A stretch of 33,040 nucleotides of DNA from Flavobacterium hercynium (GCF_002217285.1 NZ_MUGW01000059.1:1-33040), one strand, 5' to 3'; counted from the stretch's first letter, positions 17,472 through 25,561 are shown. Notes: generated from the sequence alone by a model not told the origin. A program made the numbers and translations.

Positions 17472-17807
17472 ATGAATGAAACATTTGTAACAAACTGGAA
17501 ATCACAGGTGAAAAAAGGCACGTTGACTTTTATTATCCTCAATGTACTTAAAAACAATGAGTACTACGGTTATGAGCTTATAGAACAAATAAGAAAACAT
17601 ACCGAAATAGAAATTGCAGAGGGAACGCTTTATCCTTTAATGAATCGGTTAAAAACGGAAGAATTAGTCGATTCTAAATGGGTAGAACAAGAAACTGGTA
17701 TTCCCAGAAAATATTACGCGTTAACAGAAGCCGGAATCGAAACACTAAGTCACATGAATATTTACTGGAAAAATCTGGAAGAGTCCATCAAAAAAATCAT
17801 CAAATGA
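17472..17807 (+). CDS. PadR-family transcriptional regulator
   Basis: A 111-residue winged-helix protein. The family signature is clear: TFIILNVLKNNEYYGYELIE (helices 1-2), IAEGTLYPLMNRLKTEELVD (recognition helix), then the wing GIPRKYYALTEAGIETL. PadR proteins are dimeric repressors that respond to phenolics, antibiotics or envelope stress. The start is placed at the ATG at 17472 (MNETFVTNW); an in-frame TTG at 17454 is rejected because it lies within the operator-like repeats. The stop overlaps the next gene's ATG (ATGA), so translation is coupled. A PadR gene followed by a HAAS membrane protein is a recurrent pair in which the membrane protein is thought to be the regulated or signalling partner. 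Confidence 0.92.
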   Translation: MNETFVTNWKSQVKKGTLTFIILNVLKNNEYYGYELIEQIRKHTEIEIAEGTLYPLMNRLKTEELVDSKWVEQETGIPRKYYALTEAGIETLSHMNIYWKNLEESIKKIIK

Positions 17808-18421
17808 AAATAGAAGATATAAAATTCGAACAAAAAGCATCGCAAAGAATCTACAATGATTATATGAAGCGCATTAAAAAAGCGACATCATCATTATCAA
17901 AAGAGAGTCAGGACGATATTTATATGGAATTTAACAGCCATATTTTTGAATTTATTCAGCACAATAAAGAAAAAAACGAAATTGACGCACTTTTGGATAT
18001 CACAGAAAAATTGGGTATTCCGGAAGAAGTACTAAAACCTCTCGTTGCTGATAAGAAATTGGAACAGGCTACCAAAACATTTAATCCAATTCACGTTTTC
18101 AAAGCTTTAATCCTAAACTTTACCAATGGTATTTCGTACATTTTCTTCTTTATTTTATATCTGTTCCTATTTGGTTTCGTCTTTTTAATTTATGCTAAAA
18201 TTTCTACCCCATCAATTGTTGGTCTTTATGTAAAAAAAGATTCTTTTTCTCCTGTTATTCTTGGAAAGTTAAGCCCCGAAAGTCAAATGAGAAATCAGGT
18301 TACCGAAATTCTTGGCAATGGCTTTATTCCTGCCATGTTACTATTAATTATTTTATTCTATTTTCTTATCACCCTTTTATTAAAAATCAAAAAATCAATC
18401 AACCAAAAAACACAATCATGA
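17804..18421 (+). CDS. HAAS/DUF1700-like membrane protein
   Basis: A 205-residue protein starting at the ATG that overlaps the PadR stop. Residues 1-95 are soluble and helical (YMKRIKKATSSLSKESQDDI, DITEKLGIPEEVLKPLV), the layout of the HAAS signalling domain found next to PadR genes. Two strong membrane spans follow: GISYIFFFILYLFLFGFVFL (about 110-130) and PAMLLLIILFYFLITLLL near the C-terminus, with an external loop between. It is probably the inner-membrane partner of the PadR regulator; the assignment rests on architecture and context. Its stop overlaps the ATG of the serine hydrolase by ATGA. Confidence 0.7.
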   Translation: MKIEDIKFEQKASQRIYNDYMKRIKKATSSLSKESQDDIYMEFNSHIFEFIQHNKEKNEIDALLDITEKLGIPEEVLKPLVADKKLEQATKTFNPIHVFKALILNFTNGISYIFFFILYLFLFGFVFLIYAKISTPSIVGLYVKKDSFSPVILGKLSPESQMRNQVTEILGNGFIPAMLLLIILFYFLITLLLKIKKSINQKTQS

Positions 18422-19737
18422 AAAAAATTATTATTACCTGCTTATGTATTCTAATTGCAGGAAATGCATTCTCGCAAACTCTAAATTCTAAAAGACTTGA
18501 CAGTTTGTTTACTCTTTTGGAAAAGAACAACAAATACATGGGAAGTATTGCTATTTCTGAAAATGGAAAAACAATCTACACTAAATCTATTGGTTTTGAT
18601 GATGTTGCAAGCTCAAAAAAATCAAGCATCAATACTAAGTACAGAATTGGGTCGATCTCTAAAACATTTACAGCTACTTTAATTTTTAAAGCTATAGAAG
18701 AAAATAAAATCAATTTAAATCAGACTATTGATAAATACTTTCCAACGGTAAAAAATTCTAAAACTATTACCATCAGCAATTTATTAAATCACAGAAGCGG
18801 CATACACGATTTTACACGAAATGAAGATTATTTAAGCTGGAACACTCAATTTCAATCAAAAGCAAAAATGATTGAACGCATTGCTGCAGGAGAAATTGAT
18901 TTTGAACCTGACACAAAAAGCGAATACTGCAATTCAAACTACGTTTTATTATCGTTTATTCTGGAAGATGTTTACAAGAAGCCTTTTGGTGAAATTCTAG
19001 CTCAAAAAATCACTAAACCTTTACAGCTAAAAAATACTTACGCAGGCAAGAAAATAAGTTTAGAAAACAACGAATGTTATTCCTATACGTCTGACAATGG
19101 AAAGTGGAAAAAAGAAAATGAAACGGATATGTCGATTCCTGCCGGAGCCGGAGCAGTAGTTTCGAATCCTACTGATTTAAATCTTTTTCTGGAAGGCCTG
19201 TTTGCCGGAAAAGTTGTTTCTATTGCGCATTTAAATCAAATGAAAACAATTAAAGACAAATATGGAATGGGAATTTTTGAATTTCCATATTTCGAAAGAA
19301 AAAGCTATGGACACCCAGGAGCAATTGATGGTTTTAGATCTGTTGCCAGCTATTTCCCTAATGAAAAACTAGCTTTATCTATTACTTCAAACGGAATAAT
19401 TTACGATAATAATAGCATCTTGTTATGTGCCTTAAGCTCTTATTTCAACAAACCTTTTAAAATGCCAGTATTTGATATTGTTTCTGTTACCGAAGAAACT
19501 CTGAATTTATACACCGGAAATTACGGAAGTTCGCAGATTCCATTCAAAATAAACATCTCTAAAAAAGACAATACTTTGATTGCTCAGGCAACTGGCCAAC
19601 CTTCTTTTCCTTTAGAATCTACAGCTATAAATGTTTTCAAGTTTGATGCTGCAGGAATCGTTTTAGAATTTAATTCCGAGAAAAGCGAAATGACTTTAAA
19701 ACAAGGCGGAAAAGAATTTTTATTTAAAAAAGAATAA
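18418..19737 (+). CDS. Serine hydrolase, beta-lactamase/class-C PBP family
   Basis: A 439-residue secreted protein. The signal peptide is IIITCLCILIAGNAFSQ with a cut near residue 20. The penicillin-binding fold motifs are present: SxxK as Ser79-Ile-Ser-Lys82 (RIGSISKTFTA), Y-x-N as Tyr170-Cys-Asn172 (EYCNSNYVLL), and HPG at about 299-301 (YGHPGAIDGFRS) in place of KTG. The last 90 residues form the lipocalin-like C-terminal domain often attached to this family (LNLYTGNYGSSQIPFKINIS). Such enzymes include D-aminopeptidases, esterases and PBP4-like proteins; the substrate cannot be predicted. It is the third gene of the PadR operon and is followed by a strong terminator, which suggests PadR controls an envelope-directed hydrolase. 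Confidence 0.88.
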   Translation: MKKIIITCLCILIAGNAFSQTLNSKRLDSLFTLLEKNNKYMGSIAISENGKTIYTKSIGFDDVASSKKSSINTKYRIGSISKTFTATLIFKAIEENKINLNQTIDKYFPTVKNSKTITISNLLNHRSGIHDFTRNEDYLSWNTQFQSKAKMIERIAAGEIDFEPDTKSEYCNSNYVLLSFILEDVYKKPFGEILAQKITKPLQLKNTYAGKKISLENNECYSYTSDNGKWKKENETDMSIPAGAGAVVSNPTDLNLFLEGLFAGKVVSIAHLNQMKTIKDKYGMGIFEFPYFERKSYGHPGAIDGFRSVASYFPNEKLALSITSNGIIYDNNSILLCALSSYFNKPFKMPVFDIVSVTEETLNLYTGNYGSSQIPFKINISKKDNTLIAQATGQPSFPLESTAINVFKFDAAGIVLEFNSEKSEMTLKQGGKEFLFKKE

Positions 19738-19760
19738 ACTTAATAAGGGTTGATAAGGAT

Positions 19761-19800
19761 AAAAAAAGCTGGTTTCGAATTAAGAAACTAGCTTTTTTTT
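19761..19800. terminator. Bidirectional terminator, serine hydrolase and SUKH gene
   Basis: AAAAAAAGCTGGTTTC (19761-19776) pairs with GAAACTAGCTTTTTTT (19784-19799) with one G-T pair and a 7-base loop; the T-run continues to 19800. It overlaps the stop codon of the minus-strand gene. It closely resembles the hairpin at 21427-21458. Confidence 0.92.
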
Positions 19801-21199
19801 ATTCCCAAAACTGATACCATTTGCTATCCGGATTATTAGTTTCAAAATCTGTATTGATTCGCTTAATGGTCTTATTTGTCAAACCGTATGGTTTTAGCCT
19901 GTGATTAAGATTGGCTAAGATATAATCTTCTTCAACTGGGAATTTTTCAGCAATGATTTTATAATATTTTAAAAGTCTTTGATCGTCTACCCCACTCAAT
20001 GCCTGCAAAGTAGTATGAATAACTCGGTTTGAATCTGAACATAAACCATCAACAAATACATCGACATAATTACTTTTCGTTTTTAATTGGCCAAGTGAAT
20101 AATAGGCTGAAACCCTAATTTGCTCACTTTCATGAGTAGTAAAAGATACAATGACAGCACCATAATCAAAATTCATTTCCTTTAATAAATAGGTACAAAA
20201 ATCAAATGTTTCTTCGTCATCAATTGTATTTACATTCAACTTAATTATTTCCAACCAGTCTTTGCTTTTATCTTTTGCATACCAATACACAAACTGAAAA
20301 ACAGCTAATAAATCTTCTGCTGTAAAATCAATCAAAAGCGGTTTTGCACGATTATAATCAAACTTGGTAAGAATCTGAAGTAATGTCTTTTTTTGTTCAC
20401 CAGAACTCAGTTTATATTGTTCTTCCAGAATATTTAAAACCTCAACAATTACATTTTGCTTTTTTAATATTCCCTGCAAGCACTCTAACTTCGTTTCGTT
20501 GTTATCTGTAGCAAAAAACACTTCTAAAATATAGCTTGCAGAACCACCTAATGTATATTGAAACAAATCAGGTTCTTTACTCGTTACTTCTTCCGGAATA
20601 ATTTCATCAAGCCATCTTTCGTACCAATCAAGAAAAGTAGATTCAAAAGCAAAAAAAGGTTTTTGTCTATCAGTATCAACATTCACAACTCTTCCTCTAA
20701 AATCCCCATTTAAAACAAGTGCATTATGATAAGTACAACCTTGACTCACAATCGGCAATAACCCGGAAAATAACTCCCCTAATTCCCGATCATAATCTTC
20801 ATCGGAAAGCTCCTCATCTTCAATATTTTTATTCAAATCAGACCAAAACTCATCGGACATTTTTGGATAAAGTCTACAATCTGCATTCAAATATTGTTTT
20901 GCATTTTCATAAATGAATTCATTTACATTTTCTCCAAGTGGATAAATTCCATAATAGGGTCCGGCAGCAGCATTTTGATATGAAATACCACCATTACCAA
21001 TATGCATTAAAAACATTTTATAATCTTCCGGAAGTTCCAGATTATATTCTTTTTCAAAACTTATAATTTGATCATTACTAACCGTTTCTCCTGTTAAATA
21101 TTTATGACTTCCTGCTCCAAAAACTTTCAAATCCTGATCTGCTTTTTTGGCAAGGATCAACTTCCTTTTTATTCTTTCTATCTGATGTAATTTATCCAT
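19799..21199 (-). CDS. SUKH (SMI1/KNR4) domain protein with helical-repeat tail
   Basis: A 466-residue protein. The N-terminal part shows the SUKH signature: VSNDQIISFEKEYNLELPED, YKMFLMHIGNGGISY, the PLG turn and the later FESTFLDWYERWLDEI. In bacteria SUKH proteins are often immunity proteins of polymorphic toxin systems. From about residue 210 the chain becomes a set of helical pairs resembling HEAT repeats (EQIRVSAYYSLGQLKTKSNY, SNRVIHTTLQALSGVDDQRL). No signal peptide. No toxin gene is adjacent on either side, so it would be an orphan immunity gene or have another role. One sampled 60-base line has about 28% GC, lower than core genes. Function is unassigned. Confidence 0.75.
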   Translation of the reverse strand: MDKLHQIERIKRKLILAKKADQDLKVFGAGSHKYLTGETVSNDQIISFEKEYNLELPEDYKMFLMHIGNGGISYQNAAAGPYYGIYPLGENVNEFIYENAKQYLNADCRLYPKMSDEFWSDLNKNIEDEELSDEDYDRELGELFSGLLPIVSQGCTYHNALVLNGDFRGRVVNVDTDRQKPFFAFESTFLDWYERWLDEIIPEEVTSKEPDLFQYTLGGSASYILEVFFATDNNETKLECLQGILKKQNVIVEVLNILEEQYKLSSGEQKKTLLQILTKFDYNRAKPLLIDFTAEDLLAVFQFVYWYAKDKSKDWLEIIKLNVNTIDDEETFDFCTYLLKEMNFDYGAVIVSFTTHESEQIRVSAYYSLGQLKTKSNYVDVFVDGLCSDSNRVIHTTLQALSGVDDQRLLKYYKIIAEKFPVEEDYILANLNHRLKPYGLTNKTIKRINTDFETNNPDSKWYQFWE

Positions 21200-21264
21200 C
21201 TTTAAAATTTATTACTTAGTCTTTAACTTAAGTCTAAATGATTTATCAACTAATCCATTTCATA

Positions 21265-21291
21265 CCTAACAGGTCTTGAAGACCTGTTAGG
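21265..21291. repeat. REP-like palindrome
   Basis: CCTAACAGGTCT (21265-21276) and AGACCTGTTAGG (21280-21291) are perfect 12-base inverted arms around a TGA loop, with no T-run on either side. I recall very similar CCTAACAGGT / ACCTGTTAGG palindromes scattered through Flavobacterium intergenic regions. It lies between the SUKH gene promoter side and the PiT terminator. The rest of the 309-base spacer (21200-21508) holds no gene that I can see. Confidence 0.75.
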
Positions 21292-21426
21292 AAACAGTGT
21301 TGAAAAACATTTTTCTTTGAATTAACAGACGCTAATTTTGACACTGCTTTTCTCAATGTATCGCAAGACATTAAAGCGTAAATGTAATTTCATTCTTTTT
21401 TTAAAACAACAATTTGATGCAAATAA

Positions 21427-21458
21427 AAAAGCTAGTTTCAGGATTGAAACTAGCTTTT
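21427..21458. terminator. Terminator after the PiT gene
   Basis: AAAAGCTAGTTTC (21427-21439) and GAAACTAGCTTTT (21446-21458) are perfect inverted arms with a 6-base loop and A/T tracts both ways. It terminates the minus-strand phosphate transport unit. It is nearly the same stem as at 19761-19800. Confidence 0.9.
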
Positions 21459-21508
21459 CTTTATGTATTTAAAATGCGATTTATGTCTCACATTTTAGAA
21501 AATCATTT

Positions 21509-22852
21509 TTAAGAAACAAACAAACTTAGTATAAAGTATACTAAACCTGCTAATATTGCTGAGATAGGAATTGTTAATACCCAAGCCCAGATCAAACTCA
21601 CTGTTACTCCCCAACGAACTGCAGATACACGTTTTGTTAATCCAACTCCGATGATAGAACCAGTAATAGTATGCGTTGTACTTACCGGTATTTTTAAGTG
21701 TTCTGTAAAATACAAAGTCAATGCTCCCGCTGTTTCAGCAGCAACACCTTCAAATGAAGTTACTTTTGTGATTTTAGAACCCATTGTTTTTACAATCTTC
21801 CATCCTCCGCTTAATGTTCCTGCTGCAATTGCAGAGTAACACGCTAACGGAATCCATGCTGGCATTTTAAATTCGCCACTATCAGAAGGTAAAACTACAT
21901 CTAACCAAGGTGCCATGTGAACGCCCGGGTTTGAATGAATGTAAACTGCAACTGCTGCTGCGATAATACCCATTACTTTTTGAGAGTCATTTCCTCCGTG
22001 ACCTAAACTAAAAGCTGCAGAAGATAATAATTGCATTTTCTTAAGCGCAGCGTCTGCCTGATGAAGATTTAAACTGCTAAACAATAAACAGAATGCACTT
22101 ACTGTCAGAACAATAAAAGCTACTAAAAACCATTTAATGTTGTGAGGTTCAAAAGCAACACTCCAAAAAACAGAAGATGCAAAACGAGGTTTCCCTCCGT
22201 CTTTTACAATTTCTTCGTAAGGAATCATTTGGCTGTAAACAAACCAAATTGTTGCAATCATTAAAGCAACTGTAAATATTTTAGGGTAGATACTTTTACG
22301 GGAAGCATTTAACAACCAAATCGAAATAATATAAGAAGCTAATGCTCCTAATAAGGGTGCTAAAACAATGAAAGCAATAATTATCAGTACTCCGGAAGGC
22401 ATACCGCCGTCTTTTCCTGCCTTATACCAACTTACAATATCGTACCAGTGATGTGTTGCACCATCTGCACCAACATAACCTGAAAGTCCGTGTACTGCAA
22501 TAGCATGTGCTATAGCTGCTCCGGCAAAACCTCCGATTAAGGTATGTGATGAACTTGAAGGAATTCCTAACCACCACGTCAATAAGTTCCAGCAAATTGC
22601 GGCGATTACACCGGCAAGAATTACAACAAGATTAATCTCCATTGTATTTGCTGTTTTTGCAACGGTATCAGCGACACCAAATCCAAAAACCCAATAAGCT
22701 AAAAAGTTAAAAAATGCTGCCCAAAGAACGGCCTGAAAAGGCGTTAAAACTTTTGTGGCAACAACTGTAGCTATAGCATTCGCCGCATCATGAAAACCGT
22801 TAATGTAATCAAAAATTAAAGCTAGTACTATAATAATTATAAGTAGCGTCAT
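21509..22852 (-). CDS. PiT-family inorganic phosphate transporter
   Basis: A 447-residue inner-membrane protein with about ten hydrophobic spans, of the low-affinity Pi permease family (metal-phosphate:H+ or Na+ symport). The two PiT signatures are present: GFHDAANAIAT (19-29) with GIPSSSSHTLIGGFAGAAI in the first half, and GHGGNDSQKVMGIIAAAV with IPVSTTHTITGSIIGVGLTK in the second. This internal duplication is typical. It follows the DUF47 gene by 34 bases on the same strand, the usual pair in which the DUF47 protein modulates the transporter. Confidence 0.93.
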   Translation of the reverse strand: MTLLIIIIVLALIFDYINGFHDAANAIATVVATKVLTPFQAVLWAAFFNFLAYWVFGFGVADTVAKTANTMEINLVVILAGVIAAICWNLLTWWLGIPSSSSHTLIGGFAGAAIAHAIAVHGLSGYVGADGATHHWYDIVSWYKAGKDGGMPSGVLIIIAFIVLAPLLGALASYIISIWLLNASRKSIYPKIFTVALMIATIWFVYSQMIPYEEIVKDGGKPRFASSVFWSVAFEPHNIKWFLVAFIVLTVSAFCLLFSSLNLHQADAALKKMQLLSSAAFSLGHGGNDSQKVMGIIAAAVAVYIHSNPGVHMAPWLDVVLPSDSGEFKMPAWIPLACYSAIAAGTLSGGWKIVKTMGSKITKVTSFEGVAAETAGALTLYFTEHLKIPVSTTHTITGSIIGVGLTKRVSAVRWGVTVSLIWAWVLTIPISAILAGLVYFILSLFVS

Positions 22853-22886
22853 AAAATTATAACTTCAGAATTGAAATAAATTGAAT

Positions 22887-23531
22887 TTAAGAATGTTTTA
22901 CAGAAATAGATTCCAGTATATTCGCAACACTCTTACATTTATCTGTTGCTGATTCTAAAACAGATAACACTTCTTTATATTTAATAATATTTTTAGCGTC
23001 TGTTTCGTTTTCAAAAATTTCAAAAACTGCTTTGTTATAAACGTTATCTGATTTGTTTTCCAGTTTGTTAATTCTGACACACGCATCTTTAATAACATTC
23101 ATGTTACTTAAATTTCTTAGCTCTTTTACAGCGCTATCAATGTTTTGACAAGCCTCAAGATTGATTTCTGTCATCTTTCTGATAGATTTCGTAATCTTGT
23201 CTACCTGATATAATCTCATTCTGCTTGCAGCACCGTGAAGGTAATCCGCAACGTTATCAATAGATGTAATTAAGGTATGAATATCTTCTCTGTCAAATGG
23301 AGTAATAAAGTTTCTACTCAACTCAAGATTGGTTTGACGGGTAATGTCTTCTCCCTTTTGCTCTAACTCATCAATTTTCTGAAAAAGAACTTCTCTTTCT
23401 TTCAACGGAAGATTTACAGCTTCGTGTAAATTAGAAGCTAACTCAATTAAATTGCTTGAAGCTTCTTCAAAAAGTGGAAAGAATTTCTTGTCTTTCGGTA
23501 CTAAAAATTGGAAAATACTGTTTATTGACAT
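22887..23531 (-). CDS. DUF47 PhoU-like PiT accessory protein
   Basis: A 214-residue all-helical cytoplasmic protein of the DUF47/PhoU-like family, recognised by PKDKKFFPLFEEASSNLIE at the N-terminus, KGEDITRQ, and the metal-binding-type helix FDREDIHTLITSIDNVADYL. These proteins bind metal clusters and control adjacent PiT transporters. It is first in a two-gene unit with the PiT gene and has a good promoter directly upstream. Confidence 0.92.
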   Translation of the reverse strand: MSINSIFQFLVPKDKKFFPLFEEASSNLIELASNLHEAVNLPLKEREVLFQKIDELEQKGEDITRQTNLELSRNFITPFDREDIHTLITSIDNVADYLHGAASRMRLYQVDKITKSIRKMTEINLEACQNIDSAVKELRNLSNMNVIKDACVRINKLENKSDNVYNKAVFEIFENETDAKNIIKYKEVLSVLESATDKCKSVANILESISVKHS

Positions 23532-23550
23532 TTTTTTATTTTTGATAGTG

Positions 23551-23577
23551 CAAAATTACTTCAATATTATTTTACAA
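23551..23577 (-). promoter_or_regulatory. Promoter of the DUF47-PiT unit
   Basis: Read on the minus strand, TTG (23577-23575) and TAATTTTG (23558-23551) are separated by 16 bases; the -7 box is an exact TAnnTTTG match. The predicted leader is only about 12-15 bases, and the promoter occupies nearly the whole 48-base gap to hutH. Confidence 0.55.
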
Positions 23578-23579
23578 TG

Positions 23580-25094
23580 TTAAGCCATTGTTAACAAATC
23601 ATTTTCTATTTGAAAACTAGACAGAAAATTCACCGTGTTTTCAATATCGTAATGTAAGATTCTATCTTCTTTCACCAATGGTACCACTTCTCTGTAACTG
23701 CTCAAAAACATTTCAATAAAATCACTTGATTTCAAAGGCTCTCTGTAGGCAATTGCCTGTGAAGCATTTAATAATTCGATTGCCAGAATACGCTCTAAAT
23801 TATCTAAAACGCGCAATGCTTTTGTCGCTCCGTTTGCTCCCATACTCACGTGATCTTCCTGTCCATTGCTCGATACAATACTATCGACACTTGACGGTGT
23901 AGCCAATTGCTTGTTTTGACTTGCAATACTCGCAGCGGTATATTGTGGAATCATAAAACCTGAATTTAATCCAGGATTGTCTACTAAAAATGCCGGAAGA
24001 TTGCGCAATCCTGAGATCAGCTGATAGGTTCTTCTTTCAGATATACTTCCCAACTCTGCCAAAGCAATTGCCATAAAATCTAACGCTAAAGCTAATGGCT
24101 GTCCGTGGAAATTTCCTCCTGAAATAATCTGATCGGCTTCTATAAATATATTTGGATTGTCTGTAACAGAATTAATTTCGGTCTTGAATACCTTTCTAAC
24201 GTAATCAATCGCATCTTTTGAAGCTCCGTGAACCTGAGGCATACAACGGAAAGAATACGGATCCTGAACGTGTTTCTTTTCCTGCGCAATAATTTCGCTT
24301 CCTTCTAAAAACTCATTTACACGTTGTGCGGTAATGATTTGCCCTTTGTGAGGACGTATAAAATGAATCAATTCGTTGAAAGGTTCGATTCTTCCATCAA
24401 AACCTTCTAATGAAATTGTTCCAATTAAATCTGCTAAATACGAATATTTGTAGGCTTTTATCAAGATATGAGCTCCGTAAGCACTCATAAATTGTGTTCC
24501 GTTTAGCAATGCCAAACCTTCTTTAGATTGTAATATGATTGGCTCCCAGTTAAAGTGTTTTAAAACTTCAGCCGATTTTACTTTTTTTCCTTCAAAAACT
24601 ACTTCTCCTTCTCCTATCAATGGTAAAGATAAATGCGCCAAAGGAGCTAAATCTCCGGAAGCACCCAACGAACCTTGTGTATAGATAACAGGTAGAATAT
24701 CACTATTATAAAAATCAACAAGACGTTGTACTGTTTGCAGCTGAATTCCCGAATGTCCATAACTCAAAGATTGGATTTTCAGAAACAACATCAATTTTAC
24801 AATTTCTAACGGTACTTCTTCTCCTGTTCCACAAGCATGTGATTTTACTAAGTTTTCCTGAAGTTTTGATAAATTTTCATTAGAAATTTTCACATTACAA
24901 AGTGATCCAAAACCTGTATTGATGCCATAAATGGGTTCAGAATGTGATGCCATTTTTTTATCTAAATAATCACGGCATTTTTGAACATTTACTTTTGCTT
25001 CTTCTGATAATTCAAGTTTTTTTTCTTGTACTATAATTTCTTGTAATTGCTCTAAATTCAGTAACTCAGTACTGATATAATGGATCTCGTTCAT
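23580..25094 (-). CDS. hutH: Histidine ammonia-lyase
   Basis: A 504-residue enzyme that deaminates L-histidine to urocanate, the first step of histidine degradation. The MIO cofactor triad Ala145-Ser146-Gly147 is in GSLGASGDLAPLAHLSLPL; YGINTGFG carries the catalytic Tyr56; Ser85-His86 (NLVKSHACGTG) is the pair that marks histidine-specific members against tyrosine or phenylalanine lyases. NSVTDNPNIF and QEDHVSMGANGA are also conserved. The ATG at 25094 (MNEIHYIS) is chosen over an upstream in-frame TTG at 25145 because it gives the family length and the TTG falls in the presumed -33 element. No other hut genes adjoin it. Confidence 0.92.
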   Translation of the reverse strand: MNEIHYISTELLNLEQLQEIIVQEKKLELSEEAKVNVQKCRDYLDKKMASHSEPIYGINTGFGSLCNVKISNENLSKLQENLVKSHACGTGEEVPLEIVKLMLFLKIQSLSYGHSGIQLQTVQRLVDFYNSDILPVIYTQGSLGASGDLAPLAHLSLPLIGEGEVVFEGKKVKSAEVLKHFNWEPIILQSKEGLALLNGTQFMSAYGAHILIKAYKYSYLADLIGTISLEGFDGRIEPFNELIHFIRPHKGQIITAQRVNEFLEGSEIIAQEKKHVQDPYSFRCMPQVHGASKDAIDYVRKVFKTEINSVTDNPNIFIEADQIISGGNFHGQPLALALDFMAIALAELGSISERRTYQLISGLRNLPAFLVDNPGLNSGFMIPQYTAASIASQNKQLATPSSVDSIVSSNGQEDHVSMGANGATKALRVLDNLERILAIELLNASQAIAYREPLKSSDFIEMFLSSYREVVPLVKEDRILHYDIENTVNFLSSFQIENDLLTMA

Positions 25095-25114
25095 TTTGTT
25101 TGGAATTTGAATGC

Positions 25115-25145
25115 CAAAATTCAGCAAATCAATATTAAAAAGCAA
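25115..25145 (-). promoter_or_regulatory. Possible hutH promoter
   Basis: On the minus strand, TTG (25145-25143) and GAATTTTG (25122-25115, one mismatch to TAnnTTTG) are 20 bases apart and would start transcription just before the ATG at 25094. Confidence 0.4.
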
Positions 25146-25208
25146 TGTTTATTGAGGATTATTTAATATTTGTTGTAAATAAAAAATTAAAAACGCTACG
25201 TAAACAAC

Positions 25209-25234
25209 AAAAGCAACCGTTGAAGGTTGCTTTT
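25209..25234. terminator. Orphan bidirectional hairpin between hutH and the thr operon
   Basis: AAAAGCAACC (25209-25218) and GGTTGCTTTT (25225-25234) are perfect 10-base arms with a 6-base loop and T4 on either strand. It lies between two divergent genes, upstream of both presumed promoters, so it ends no gene that I recognise. The stretch 25235-25521 holds no convincing reading frame; it has a palindrome at 25435-25448 and one promoter-like box on the minus strand at 25414-25422. Confidence 0.75.
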
Positions 25235-25434
25235 CTTATCATTCGGATGAATTCATTTTTTTTGAATCGACTAATATGTATATGTCGTTGTTTCAATTAA
25301 TACAGGTGTAGAGCCTTTGATGCATTATATTTCTGCTTTATTTAACGATTAAAGCAACATTTACAATCCTACTTATTACTTAAATAAAAGAAAATCAACC
25401 ATCTTAATTATATCTAAATATAGGAATCCCCTAT

Positions 25435-25448
25435 TTTGAACGTTCAAA
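25435..25448. promoter_or_regulatory. 14-base palindrome, possible operator
   Basis: TTTGAACGTTCAAA is a perfect palindrome about 75 bases upstream of the thr promoter -33 box in the divergent hutH-thr spacer. It could be a regulator site; no family can be named from it. Confidence 0.3.
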
Positions 25449-25521
25449 TTTTAACAAATAGTCAGTATTAGATTATTACATTCCTGATTATTAAAATATT
25501 CGTAAAAAGGCGATTTGATTT

Positions 25522-25550
25522 TTTGCTCTTTATAAAAACTTGTACATTTG
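25522..25550 (+). promoter_or_regulatory. Promoter of the threonine operon
   Basis: TTTG (25522-25525) and TACATTTG (25543-25550) match both Bacteroidota consensus boxes exactly, with a 17-base spacer. Transcription should begin near 25556, only about 6 bases before the leader peptide ATG, so the leader mRNA is nearly leaderless. Confidence 0.75.
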
Positions 25551-25561
25551 GAAAATCAATA

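Noticed and set aside
17678..17803. Upstream extension of the HAAS-type gene inside padR
   Set aside because: The extension is out-of-frame padR sequence; the ATG at 17804 overlaps the padR stop in a typical ATGA coupling.
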